Notes under the pieces: generated by a model
The model's database searches: none
The model's input: only the letters and a program-made list of their open reading frames with translations
What the model was told of the DNA's origin: nothing
NCBI GenBank assembly: GCA_016935525.1
Contig: JAFGQU010000007.1
Location: forward strand, 73,057 to 114,016
Direction of reading: 5' to 3'
Source of the DNA: Candidatus Omnitrophota bacterium
GTDB taxonomy: Bacteria > Omnitrophota > Gorgyraeia > Duberdicusellales > 4484-171
Length of the DNA stretch: 40,960 nucleotides
Program-made: the position numbers and the translations under genes
Part shown: piece after piece, positions 1 through 8,006 of the stretch
Layout: each line of letters begins with the position of its first letter
How positions within the stretch are numbered: the first letter of the stretch is position 1

Positions 1-657
1 TTCCTGTGAATCTTCGTGACTTACTTCGTCACGGAACCCTTCTTCCAGTTTCATCTTGATCGTATGCGGTTCGACGATAAACTCCCCGCGTTTAGCAAAC
101 GTGACCCGGCTGAGTTGGTCTTCGCTCGTTTCGTAAATATAGACATTTTTTAATTTGTTCTCTTCGGTATCGCCGACGTATAAAATAAAATTTTCGAAAT
201 TATCCAGGAACACTCCCGGCTCGATGGTCATAGATAGCTTTTGTGACGACAACGTTTTCATCTGAGACCGGTATTGGTAATGGAAATGCGGCAGGATTTT
301 GTCGTTGAGATAGAACAGGAATAACGAGAAACCCAGCCCTATCACCAGGAATATTTTCAGGATTCTTATCGGGGATATCCCGGCGACCTGGATCGCGACG
401 ATCTCGTTATCGGCGATAAGCCGGCCCAGAGAGATCAGAATCCCCAGGAGTAACGCTAACGGGATGGTAAATCCCAGAAGGTACGGCATGAAAAAAGCGA
501 ACAGTTTAAACGCTTCAAATAACGATACGCCTTTCCGGATGACCATATCTGATATCTTTACGAGGTTCCCTAAGACCATGACCAGGGTAAGGGAGAGAAG
601 CGCAAAAGTAAACGCAGAGAAAAAATCTTTTAAAATATAGTTACGGAGAATTCTCAT
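1..657 (-). CDS. lptF: LptF/LptG family lipopolysaccharide export permease (partial, C-terminus outside window)
   Basis: The reading frame opens with MRILRNYILKDFF and stays open for 219 codons to the window edge. It is the N-terminal part of a YjgP/YjgQ-type permease, usually about 350-400 residues. The visible part has a hydrophobic segment near residues 12-32, a second near 50-75 with the conserved helix ending in a DNEIVAIQVAGISP-like stretch that is typical of the family, and a third near 97-117. After that comes the start of the periplasmic beta-jellyroll domain. In the Lpt system such permeases pair up and, with the LptB ATPase, extract lipopolysaccharide from the inner membrane, which implies an outer membrane. 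Its ATG overlaps the stop of the upstream comF gene by 4 bases (ATGA), so the two are translationally coupled on the minus strand. LptF versus LptG cannot be decided from this half; the family call is firm. Confidence 0.88.
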   Translation of the reverse strand, partial: MRILRNYILKDFFSAFTFALLSLTLVMVLGNLVKISDMVIRKGVSLFEAFKLFAFFMPYLLGFTIPLALLLGILISLGRLIADNEIVAIQVAGISPIRILKIFLVIGLGFSLFLFYLNDKILPHFHYQYRSQMKTLSSQKLSMTIEPGVFLDNFENFILYVGDTEENKLKNVYIYETSEDQLSRVTFAKRGEFIVEPHTIKMKLEEGFRDEVSHEDSQE

Positions 658-1331
658 TGGGCCCTCGCTAATGTTATTACGGCGATCTTGCCGCAGTTAT
701 CTTCTTTTAATACTTTACTACATTCCGCTATGGTTGCACAAGTAGTTACTACGTCATCGAGGATAATTATATTCTCGCGCCGTAAAGGCCGTTTCACCGC
801 AAATACGTCTTTTACGTTATCTTTTCTCCTGGTTTTGTCTATTGCCGTCTGCGATCGATGGGGCCTGCGGCAATAGAGGATATCGGCCGCACAGGGGATC
901 CCGAGGATACCGGAGAGTCCCCGGGCGAGTAATTCGGTCTGGTTATATTGACGTTGACGTCTTTTAGTACGGTATAAAGGGACCGGTATGATCAGATCGT
1001 AATCGTGATGGGGAAATCCGATCCGTTTTAAATGGTCTGCGATCAGCGATGAAAAGAAAGACGAAAAGAAATCGTAATGGCCGTATTTGTAAAGAAAGAG
1101 AAGTTGTTTGAGCGGCTCACGATATAGGAAACAACTGATCAGCGAATCGTAATCGGGTTTTTTCTGCCGGCACTTTTTACAAAGACCGGCGCGGCCTTTC
1201 CCGGGAGCGAGGACCTTCAAACGCTTAAGGCAATCTTCGCAGAGCAATCCGTCATAGATATGAGTTTCGCAGTTAAAACAGAACCGGGGGAAAAAAAGAT
1301 CTCTCAGTTTCTTATAAAGAGATACAAACAT
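654..1331 (-). CDS. comF: ComF family protein / amidophosphoribosyltransferase-like
   Basis: The 225-residue protein has the ComF layout. An N-terminal zinc-binding region has Cys pairs at 18/21, 31/34 and 51/54. A type-I phosphoribosyltransferase domain follows, with the PRPP loop at about residues 188-200 (IIILDDVVTTCAT). The conserved YNQTELLA stretch near 129-136 is also typical. ComF proteins are linked to DNA uptake in naturally competent bacteria, but the family is widespread and its biochemical role is not settled. It is followed by lptF with a 4-base overlap. There is no Shine-Dalgarno sequence in front of the ATG. Instead a TTTACA-17-TAAAAT promoter ends 7 bases before it, so the mRNA may be leaderless. 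Confidence 0.85.
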   Translation of the reverse strand: MFVSLYKKLRDLFFPRFCFNCETHIYDGLLCEDCLKRLKVLAPGKGRAGLCKKCRQKKPDYDSLISCFLYREPLKQLLFLYKYGHYDFFSSFFSSLIADHLKRIGFPHHDYDLIIPVPLYRTKRRQRQYNQTELLARGLSGILGIPCAADILYCRRPHRSQTAIDKTRRKDNVKDVFAVKRPLRRENIIILDDVVTTCATIAECSKVLKEDNCGKIAVITLARAQ

Positions 1332-1338
1332 AGATCTT

Positions 1339-1367
1339 ATTTTAAGTTATTAGGGTATGATTGTAAA
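1339..1367 (-). promoter_or_regulatory. sigma-70-type promoter of comF, predicted leaderless
   Basis: On the minus strand the -35 box TTTACA lies at 1362-1367 and the -10 box TAAAAT at 1339-1344, with a 17-base spacer. Seven bases (AAGATCT) separate the -10 box from the comF ATG at 1331. A normal transcription start would therefore fall on or next to the A of the start codon. No ribosome-binding site is present, which agrees with this reading. Confidence 0.6.
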
Positions 1368-1382
1368 TAGACAATTATAATA

Positions 1383-1480
1383 TGCGTCACACGCCTGTCT
1401 GTCGACAGGCTAGTCACATGACACACGTCACACGTAGTATTTCTTCACGTGTGACTTTGTGACTATGTGTCTATGTGACC
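1383..1480. repeat. GTCACA-family inverted repeat (family A), with a small GC-rich hairpin inside
   Basis: The left arm (1413-1434) is made of GTCACATG, ACACACG and GTCACACG words. The right arm (1446-1480) holds the complementary CGTGTGAC, TTGTGAC, TATGTGTC and TATGTGACC words, so the whole can fold into a long imperfect hairpin. A 6-bp hairpin (CCTGTC/GACAGG, about 1394-1409) lies at the left end. The same words recur at 11.6, 18.5, 20.4, 27.2, 28.3, 29.8 and 31.0 kb. This copy lies between the divergent comF and nadE promoters. Confidence 0.85.
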
Positions 1481-1502
1481 TATCCGTCAGGATATAAAGC
1501 AC

Positions 1503-1530
1503 TTGATTTTAGTTTTTGAGTTTCTATAAT
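1503..1530 (+). promoter_or_regulatory. sigma-70-type promoter of nadE
   Basis: TTGATT (1503-1508) and a perfect TATAAT (1525-1530) are separated by 16 bases. The predicted start point is near 1537, leaving a leader of about 30 bases with a GAGGGAGAG ribosome-binding site at 1551-1559. This places translation at ATG 1567 and rules out the in-frame ATG at 1516, which lies inside the promoter. Confidence 0.65.
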
Positions 1531-1566
1531 AAGACCATATCTCTTAAAGTGAGGGAGAGAACGTTC

Positions 1567-3183
1567 ATGCCGAAAATAAATATTGCGTTAGCCCAGATCA
1601 ACCCCTGCGTGGGAGATTTTCCGGAGAATTACCGTAAGATCGCCGGGGCTTTAACCGAAGCGCGCCGGAAGAAAATAGATATGGTCGTATTCGGTGAGTT
1701 AGCTCTCTGCGGGTATCCTCCGGAAGACCTGCTGCTTAAATCTCATTTTGCCAAAACGAACCTACGTTATTTAGAGAAAATTTCCCGTCACACAAAAAAG
1801 ATGTCGGTATTTATTGGATTCGTGGACGTACAGGATGACAAGATCTATAACGCTTGCGCCTTTATCCAGGACGGGAAGATCAAAGATATATACCACAAAG
1901 TGGTCCTGCCTAATTACGGCGTATTCGATGAAAAAAGGTATTTTACCCCGGGAGACGAGCTCGTTTGTTATGAGCTGGACGGGTTTAAGTGTGCGGTGAC
2001 GATCTGTGAAGATATCTGGCACCAGGAGGTTACTGCGGTATTGAAGGAAAAAGGGCTGGATTTTATAGTGAATATTTCCAGTTCTCCTTTTCATCTGGGG
2101 AAGATCTCGTTACGGGAAAAAGTGCTTTCCGAGGCTGCCCGTAAGACAAAAGCGTTTGTACTTTACTGTAACCTGGTAGGAGGGCAGGATGAACTGGTGT
2201 TTGACGGTACCAGTAAAGTGTTCTCGCCGCAAGGCAAATTGATCGGACATGCAAAAAGGTTCAGTGAGGATTTTTTTACATTCCGGTTGGATACCGATAA
2301 AAACTATCCGTCCAAAAGGTTATCCATTATCGAAGAGAAAGAAGCCTTTTGCGCGCTCAAGTTAGGGCTTTTTGATTATGTACGTAAAAACGGGTTTAAG
2401 AAAGTCATCGTGGGGGTCTCCGGAGGTATTGATTCGGCGTTAGTCGTCACGCTTGCGGTTTTGAGCCTGGGAAAAGAGAACGTGGCCGCGTTACTCATGC
2501 CTTCAAAATATACCTCTCGCGAAACATTTTCCGATGCTCAGAAGGTCTGTAGGAATTTAGGTATCAAATATTCGATAGTCCCTATCGATACTATTGCCGG
2601 GGTATATCGTAACGCGCTCGAATCTTCTTCCCGTTGGGGGCTTACGGTATCCGATAAGACCGATGAAAACCTTCAGGCAAGGATCCGGGGAAACATCCTG
2701 ATGGCTTTTTCCAATAGATTCGGATATCTGGTATTGAATACCGGGAACAAAAGCGAACTTTCTTGCGGATATTGTACGCTCTACGGAGACCTGGTCGGCG
2801 GGTTCGGTATTTTAAAAGATGTTCCCAAGATGCTGGTATATAAACTTGCCCGGTATATTAATCGGATATATAAAAAGAAAATTATCCCCGAATCGGTATT
2901 ACGCCGGGCCCCTACGGCAGAACTTAAATTCAATCAGCGTGATCAGGATACATTACCGGAATATCCGCTTCTTGATGCGATATTGAAACTGTATGTAGAA
3001 GAGAATCTCTCTCGTGATGCCATTGTCGCTCAAGGGTATAAGAAAGATGTGGTAGACAAGGTAGTAAAGATGGTCGATGCCAACGAATATAAACGCCGCC
3101 AGGCTCCGGTAGGCATTAAAATCACCCCTCGGGCCTTAGGGCGGGACCGCCGGATGCCGATTACCAACCGCTTTTTCACCTGA
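1567..3183 (+). CDS. nadE: glutamine-dependent NAD+ synthetase
   Basis: This 538-residue two-domain enzyme makes NAD+ from nicotinic acid adenine dinucleotide, ATP and glutamine. The N-terminal nitrilase-type glutaminase domain shows the Glu-Lys-Cys triad at E44 (FGEL), K111 (HKVVLPNYGVFDE) and C147 (TICEDIW). The C-terminal synthetase domain carries the ATP-pyrophosphatase P-loop SGGIDS near residues 285-290 and the family stretch NTGNKSELSCGYCTLYGD. The start at 1567 is chosen for its ribosome-binding site and because a good promoter lies just upstream; a 17-residue N-terminal extension is possible in the frame but unlikely. The gene stands alone, between the repeat-filled comF spacer and the rpsO promoter region. 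Confidence 0.95.
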   Translation: MPKINIALAQINPCVGDFPENYRKIAGALTEARRKKIDMVVFGELALCGYPPEDLLLKSHFAKTNLRYLEKISRHTKKMSVFIGFVDVQDDKIYNACAFIQDGKIKDIYHKVVLPNYGVFDEKRYFTPGDELVCYELDGFKCAVTICEDIWHQEVTAVLKEKGLDFIVNISSSPFHLGKISLREKVLSEAARKTKAFVLYCNLVGGQDELVFDGTSKVFSPQGKLIGHAKRFSEDFFTFRLDTDKNYPSKRLSIIEEKEAFCALKLGLFDYVRKNGFKKVIVGVSGGIDSALVVTLAVLSLGKENVAALLMPSKYTSRETFSDAQKVCRNLGIKYSIVPIDTIAGVYRNALESSSRWGLTVSDKTDENLQARIRGNILMAFSNRFGYLVLNTGNKSELSCGYCTLYGDLVGGFGILKDVPKMLVYKLARYINRIYKKKIIPESVLRRAPTAELKFNQRDQDTLPEYPLLDAILKLYVEENLSRDAIVAQGYKKDVVDKVVKMVDANEYKRRQAPVGIKITPRALGRDRRMPITNRFFT

Positions 3184-3205
3184 TAAATAAATTTTACTTA
3201 AATAG

Positions 3206-3233
3206 TTGACCGGCAGCCGTTTCATGATATAAT
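3206..3233 (+). promoter_or_regulatory. distal promoter upstream of rpsO (or of a small structured RNA)
   Basis: TTGACC (3206-3211) and TATAAT (3228-3233) have a 16-base spacer, and transcription should begin near 3240. The transcript would first pass through about 100 bases with three hairpins before reaching the rpsO reading frame. Confidence 0.6.
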
Positions 3234-3239
3234 TTACAT

Positions 3240-3340
3240 GAGATTAGGGACGATATAGTGATATCTCCCCTTATTCCAGAAGAGGGATATATATCTTCTG
3301 AATAGGTCGGGGGAGGTGTTTTTCTGCAAAATCCCCCCTA
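3240..3340 (+). ncRNA. three-hairpin leader or small RNA before rpsO
   Basis: Three consecutive stems are visible. The first (3247-3269) has GGGA plus GATAT pairing with ATATC plus TCCC, one bulged C and an AGTG loop. The second (3277-3300) has a 7-bp CAGAAGA/TCTTCTG stem. The third (3309-3337) has GGGGGA pairing with TCCCCC and an inner TTTT/AAAA. S15 is known in several bacteria to repress its own mRNA by binding leader structures, so an autoregulatory leader is a reasonable guess. A separate small RNA is the alternative. The third stem is not followed by a T-run, so it is not a standard terminator. I do not recognise a named RNA family. Confidence 0.4.
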
Positions 3341-3374
3341 AATCAACAACTCAGAACGCAAGATGAAGGATTTA

Positions 3375-3403
3375 TTGACAGAGAATAGTAGAGAAGGTAT
3401 AAT
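3375..3403 (+). promoter_or_regulatory. perfect-consensus promoter of rpsO, predicted leaderless
   Basis: TTGACA (3375-3380), a 17-base spacer and TATAAT (3398-3403) form an exact sigma-70 consensus. Seven bases separate the -10 box from the S15 start codon at 3411, so the predicted transcription start is the A of that ATG. The only purine-rich stretch, GAGAAGG, lies inside the promoter spacer, too far upstream to act as a ribosome-binding site. Confidence 0.7.
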
Positions 3404-3410
3404 AGCATCT

Positions 3411-3677
3411 ATGTTAAAGAAGTCTAAAAAACAAAATGTAATCGAAAAGTTTAAAGGACATCCTCAGGATACCGGTTCGGCATCGGTTCAAGTAGCCCTT
3501 TTGACCGAAAGAATCCGTGATCTTACCGAACATCTGAAGAAACATAAGAAAGACTTCCATTCTCGTCGTGGTTTGCTCATGCTTGTGGGCAGACGCAGAC
3601 GCCTGCTCCAATATCTGAAGGCTAAAGATAATAAACAATACGACAGTTTAATTAAAGAACTGAAACTGCACAAGTAA
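3411..3677 (+). CDS. rpsO: 30S ribosomal protein S15
   Basis: S15 is a small-subunit assembly protein that binds the central domain of 16S rRNA. From the ATG at 3411 the product is 88 residues, the usual length. It contains the conserved [38 protein letters not shown] and [14 protein letters not shown] stretches. The frame is open 16 codons further upstream to 3363, but that part has no family resemblance and contains a perfect promoter, so the short form is preferred. The stop overlaps the start of pnp by one base (TAATG), giving the rpsO-pnp pair found in many bacteria. Confidence 0.95.
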   Translation: MLKKSKKQNVIEKFKGHPQDTGSASVQVALLTERIRDLTEHLKKHKKDFHSRRGLLMLVGRRRRLLQYLKAKDNKQYDSLIKELKLHK

Positions 3678-5761
3678 TGAATTCTTTTTCCATTACCATT
3701 GATCAGATCGGATCAACTCCGCTTACCTTTTCTTCAGGGTTGTATGCCCGGCAAGCCAACGGTAGCGTGATCGTTTCTTACGGAGATACTATGGTGCTGG
3801 TCACCGTCTGTGCGGCGAAGCAGCCTTCAACCGCAGGGGGATTCCTGCCGTTGATGGTGGAATATCAGGAAAAACCCTATTCTATGGGGAAAATCCCCGG
3901 GGGGTATATAAAAAAAGAAGGCCGTCCTAAAGACCGGGAAATCCTTTCTGCCCGGGTAATCGACCGGACAATCCGTCCGCTTTTTCCTAAAGGATTCATA
4001 AACGAAGTACAGGTGATCGCGATGGTGCTTTCCAGCGACCGGACGAATATCCCCGATGTGCTGGCGATCAACGGTGCGGCATGCGCGCTTTGTATTTCCG
4101 ATATACCGTTTGAAAACCTCCTCGGGGCGGTGAGAGTAGCCCGTATCGGAGGTAAGTTGATTATCAATCCTACCTATGAGCAACGGGATTCTTCCGATAT
4201 CGATTTTATTATCTGCGCGACCAGAGAAGCCGTAGTCATGCTCGAAGGCGAATTTGAGGAATTTTCCGAAGACGAGATCATCGAAGCGATCAAATATGCC
4301 CATCCTTTTATCATAAGGATCATCGAAGCTCAGGAAAAATTTCGTGCCGAAGGTGCCGGAAAAGAGAAAGGGAATTATCCCTTATATACCCCGAATGAAG
4401 CGGTAGAAAAAGCGGTAAGGGAGTCAGTTACTCCGCATCTGGAGAAGTTGTTCAAGATAGCAGACCGTGATCAGCGCCATGAAGAGACCAAAACGTTGCT
4501 TGACGGTATTTTCGGGGAATTGACGGAAAAAAGGGAAATGGAGACGACTCTTGATGAAATAAAATCGTATTATTATGAGATCGAAGGAGAATTTGTCCGT
4601 AAAAAGATCTTAGAAGAAAATACCCGGCCCGACGGCCGTCAGCTTAACGAAATAAGGCCTATAGATTGTAAAGTCGGAGTGTTACCGCGTACGCATGGTT
4701 CGGCAGTATTTACCCGGGGACAGACCCAGGCTCTGGCTACGATTACGCTGGGTACCGCCGGTGATGAACAGATGCTTGAAACATTGGAAGGAGAAAAATC
4801 CAAACACTTTATGCTGCACTATCTGTTTCCTCCCTTCAGTGTGGGTGAGGTAAAATTCATGCGCGGCCCGTCCCGGCGTGAACTTGGTCATGGAGCGCTG
4901 GCCGAAAAAGCGGTAACACGAATGATCCCTTCAAAAGAGGAATTTCCTTATACTATTCGTATTGTATCGGAGATCCTGGAGTCTAACGGGTCTTCATCGA
5001 TGGCCACGGTATGCGCATCTTCCCTCTCGCTGATGGATGCCGGGATACCGGTACGAAAACCGGTAGCCGGGATCGCAATGGGATTGGTGAGTGGCAAGAA
5101 AGGATTTCGGGTATTGACCGATATTGCCGGAGCAGAAGACCATCATGGCGATATGGATTTTAAAGTCGCCGGGACCGATAAAGGAGTAACCGCGGTCCAG
5201 GTAGATATTAAGATAACCGGGTTATCGTATGACATTATTAAAGAAGCGTTTTCCCGGGCAAAAGAAGCCCGGCTTTCCATTTTAGAAAAGATGAATGCCG
5301 CTTTAAGCGCGCCGCGCACGGAGATGTCTCGCTACGCGCCGAAGATCCGGTCAATAGAGATCCCGATAGATAAGATCGGTGTAGTCATCGGTCCCGGAGG
5401 GAAAATGATCCGCCAGTTGACCCGTGATTATAATGTGAACATTGATATCGACGATGCCGGTATCGTATCGATAGTCGCCGAATCTGCCGAAGACCTGGAA
5501 CGTGCCGCTAAACATATCATCGGATTGACGAGAGAGGTTGAGATCGGAGAAGTCTTCGATGCGAAAGTAGTCAAGATCGTTCCTTTCGGCGCTTTTTGTG
5601 ATATTCTTCCCGGGAAATCCGGTCTGATACATGTTTCAGAGATCACTGATGAATATGTCAAAGACGTGAACGACTTCCTTAAACTGGGAGACGTGGTGAA
5701 GGCAAAGGTTATCAAGATCGATCCTCAGGGGAAGATTACTTTGAGTATGAAACAAGTGTAA
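3677..5761 (+). CDS. pnp: polyribonucleotide nucleotidyltransferase (PNPase)
   Basis: This 694-residue exoribonuclease degrades RNA 3' to 5' with phosphate and takes part in mRNA turnover. Two RNase PH-like domains are joined by an alpha-helical linker. The second contains the active-site stretch GAEDHHGDMDFKVAGT near residues 484-499. A KH domain with GPGGK follows near 553-612, and a C-terminal S1 domain (GEVFDAKVVKIVPFGAFCDI onward) spans about 621-692. Length and order are normal. It starts on the last base of the rpsO stop and is followed 4 bases later by ftsK, so one transcript probably carries rpsO, pnp, ftsK and the RodZ-like gene. Confidence 0.97.
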   Translation: MNSFSITIDQIGSTPLTFSSGLYARQANGSVIVSYGDTMVLVTVCAAKQPSTAGGFLPLMVEYQEKPYSMGKIPGGYIKKEGRPKDREILSARVIDRTIRPLFPKGFINEVQVIAMVLSSDRTNIPDVLAINGAACALCISDIPFENLLGAVRVARIGGKLIINPTYEQRDSSDIDFIICATREAVVMLEGEFEEFSEDEIIEAIKYAHPFIIRIIEAQEKFRAEGAGKEKGNYPLYTPNEAVEKAVRESVTPHLEKLFKIADRDQRHEETKTLLDGIFGELTEKREMETTLDEIKSYYYEIEGEFVRKKILEENTRPDGRQLNEIRPIDCKVGVLPRTHGSAVFTRGQTQALATITLGTAGDEQMLETLEGEKSKHFMLHYLFPPFSVGEVKFMRGPSRRELGHGALAEKAVTRMIPSKEEFPYTIRIVSEILESNGSSSMATVCASSLSLMDAGIPVRKPVAGIAMGLVSGKKGFRVLTDIAGAEDHHGDMDFKVAGTDKGVTAVQVDIKITGLSYDIIKEAFSRAKEARLSILEKMNAALSAPRTEMSRYAPKIRSIEIPIDKIGVVIGPGGKMIRQLTRDYNVNIDIDDAGIVSIVAESAEDLERAAKHIIGLTREVEIGEVFDAKVVKIVPFGAFCDILPGKSGLIHVSEITDEYVKDVNDFLKLGDVVKAKVIKIDPQGKITLSMKQV

Positions 5762-5765
5762 TCTG

Positions 5766-8006
5766 ATGAAGCAACTCTCTTCTCAGATTGTAGGCATTGC
5801 CCTCGTCGCTCTGGGGATTATTCTTTTCTTAGGTCTGGTTTCTTACACTCCTTACGATATCCCTTCCCTTAGCGCTCCTTACCATAAAATTCCTCATAAT
5901 CTTATAGGTATTTTCGGCAGTTATCTCGGTTTTTTTCTGTTTTTTCTTTTAGGAGTAGCCGCGTATTTTCTGCCGTTTTTCTTTTTCTTTCGGGGGCTTT
6001 CCCGGTTAGGAGTTATCCGGTTTGAAGGGATCGCTCATAAAAAGGTCATCAGTCTGATCTCTTTTCTTTTTTTACTCTTTTTTCTTCCCCCTTTAGTCGG
6101 GATATTCTATGCCGGTACCGAAGTATTATATAACCGGGCGGGCCTGATCGGTTACTATTTATCCCGGTTTTTCAGGATGTATCTGGGGTTTTGGGGCGCG
6201 TTTATCTCTTTAAGTATTATCGCGGTAGTCAACGCCCTTATCCTTTTCGGGTATTTTTTTGTCGATATATGTGCGTTGTTGGCTCGCGTGACCGGTTTTT
6301 TAAAAGAACGTATCGGCCAGTACCGCCAGGCGCGTCTGGCTCGTCACGAACAAGCTCAGAAAGTGTCCCGGGCGAAAAAACCGCTCGTTCGTGAACGAAC
6401 CGTTCCGGTAAACGAAAAAACTCCGCCGATAAAGATCTATACCCCGAAGATAACTCCGCCCCAGAGTTCCGGTCCGCAACGTCAGGAACCACCGCCGGGA
6501 TTTCCTGAGCCTGCGGATATTCGACAATCTAAATTGACGGCCGAACAGGCGAAAAAGAAAATGGAGGATCTGGAACAGGAAGCCAAGAAGACCTATGACC
6601 CGCGTACCTATGTGTTGCCGCATCTCGGTATATTGAAACCGCCTCCGGCTACTAATGTCGCCGGCCTTAAAGAAGATATCAAAAGTAATATACGGAATCT
6701 GGAAGATACGTTAGCTGATTTCGGCGTCCAGGCGAAAGTAGTCAGTGTCCAGAAAGGGCCGGTCGTGACCATGTATGAATTGGAACCTCACGCCGGCGTC
6801 AAGATCCAGAAGATCACCGTATTGAGTGATGATATCGCTCTTTCGATGAAGACGGCAAGCGTACGTATCGTCGCGCCTATCCCGGGAAGAGGTACCGTAG
6901 GGGTGGAAGTGCCTAATACTAAAAAACATCTGGTATATTTACGGGAAGTCCTGGAAGAAAAAGCGTTTGCTCAGAGCCTTTCCCCGTTATCCTTAGCTAT
7001 CGGGAAAGATGTCAAAGGCGACCCGGTAGTTGCCGATTTAAAAGATATGCCGCATCTGTTGATCGCCGGGGCGACCGGTTCGGGAAAAACGGTCTGTGTC
7101 AATGCTATGATCATTTCTATTCTCTTTAAAGCCCGTCCGGACCAGGTGAAGTTTATTATGGTCGACCCGAAAATGGTCGAACTTGCCCCGTTTGCCGGGA
7201 TACCTCATCTTATCCATCCGATCATCTCGGAGGCTAAAAAGGTATTCGGCGCTTTGAACTGGGCGGTTGAAGAGATGGAAGCGCGCTATAAACTGCTTGC
7301 CGGTGAAGGCGCCCGTAATATCGACGCGTATAACCGTAAACAGTTCCGGCTTCCCTATATTGTGATCGTCATCGACGAACTTGCCGATCTTATGATAATC
7401 GCCCGGGACAGTATCGAAACTTCGATCCAACGGCTTGCTCAACTTTCCCGTGCGGTAGGGATCCATCTGATCCTGGCAACACAAAGGCCGTCGGTCGATG
7501 TGATCACCGGAGTGATCAAAGCGAATTTTCCGGCAAGGATCTCTTTTAAAGTCTCTTCAAAAGTAGATTCCCGTACTGTGCTTGACCTTATGGGCGCGGA
7601 AAAACTGCTCGGTAAAGGTGATCTGCTTTTCTTGAAACCCGGCGCACCGCGGCCGATACGAGCCCAGTGTTCTTTGATCGAAGACGATGATATCGAACGT
7701 CTTACTGATTTTGTCCGTAACCAGGGCGCTCCGGTGTATGAAGAGAAAATCGCCAATCCGGAAAAATCGGCACGAGGATTGATTGAAGAAGACGAGCTTT
7801 TTCCTGAAGCAGTCAAGATCGTGCTCATGACTCAACAGGCATCGGCCTCTTTACTTCAGCGCCGGATGCGTGTAGGATATACAAGAGCAGCCCGGCTGCT
7901 CGATCTGATGGAACAGGCCGGGATCGTCGGTCCGTTCTGCGGCAGTAAAGCCCGGGAGATCATTGTCGACCCTCAAGTGTATCTGGCGGAACAAGGATTA
8001 GTATGA
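5766..8006 (+). CDS. ftsK: DNA translocase FtsK/SpoIIIE
   Basis: The 746-residue protein pumps chromosomal DNA through the closing division septum. Four hydrophobic segments near residues 7-26, 47-75, 91-118 and 140-172 anchor it in the inner membrane. A Pro- and charge-rich linker (about 195-270) leads to the motor. Walker A is GATGSGKT near residues 435-442, and a Walker B-like VIVIDELADLM lies near 537. The C-terminal winged-helix gamma domain (about 680-746, with QASASLLQRRMRVGYTRAARLLDLME) normally reads oriented chromosomal motifs near dif. The linker is short compared with E. coli FtsK and closer to SpoIIIE-type proteins. The stop overlaps the next start by 4 bases. Confidence 0.96.
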   Translation: MKQLSSQIVGIALVALGIILFLGLVSYTPYDIPSLSAPYHKIPHNLIGIFGSYLGFFLFFLLGVAAYFLPFFFFFRGLSRLGVIRFEGIAHKKVISLISFLFLLFFLPPLVGIFYAGTEVLYNRAGLIGYYLSRFFRMYLGFWGAFISLSIIAVVNALILFGYFFVDICALLARVTGFLKERIGQYRQARLARHEQAQKVSRAKKPLVRERTVPVNEKTPPIKIYTPKITPPQSSGPQRQEPPPGFPEPADIRQSKLTAEQAKKKMEDLEQEAKKTYDPRTYVLPHLGILKPPPATNVAGLKEDIKSNIRNLEDTLADFGVQAKVVSVQKGPVVTMYELEPHAGVKIQKITVLSDDIALSMKTASVRIVAPIPGRGTVGVEVPNTKKHLVYLREVLEEKAFAQSLSPLSLAIGKDVKGDPVVADLKDMPHLLIAGATGSGKTVCVNAMIISILFKARPDQVKFIMVDPKMVELAPFAGIPHLIHPIISEAKKVFGALNWAVEEMEARYKLLAGEGARNIDAYNRKQFRLPYIVIVIDELADLMIIARDSIETSIQRLAQLSRAVGIHLILATQRPSVDVITGVIKANFPARISFKVSSKVDSRTVLDLMGAEKLLGKGDLLFLKPGAPRPIRAQCSLIEDDDIERLTDFVRNQGAPVYEEKIANPEKSARGLIEEDELFPEAVKIVLMTQQASASLLQRRMRVGYTRAARLLDLMEQAGIVGPFCGSKAREIIVDPQVYLAEQGLV

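Noticed and set aside
1383-1480. GTCACA repeats as a CRISPR array
   Set aside because: Units are 7-9 base words in irregular order with complementary arms; there are no equal-length unique spacers, no fixed repeat of 24-40 bases and no cas genes.
1516-1566. Longer nadE start at 1516
   Set aside because: The segment lies in the promoter (TATAAT at 1525-1530), and the family N-terminus begins at 1567 after a ribosome-binding site.
3309-3338. Intrinsic terminator before rpsO
   Set aside because: The stem is followed by CTAAATCAAC, not a T-run.
3363-3410. Longer rpsO start at 3363
   Set aside because: The 16 extra residues do not resemble S15, and the stretch contains a perfect promoter.
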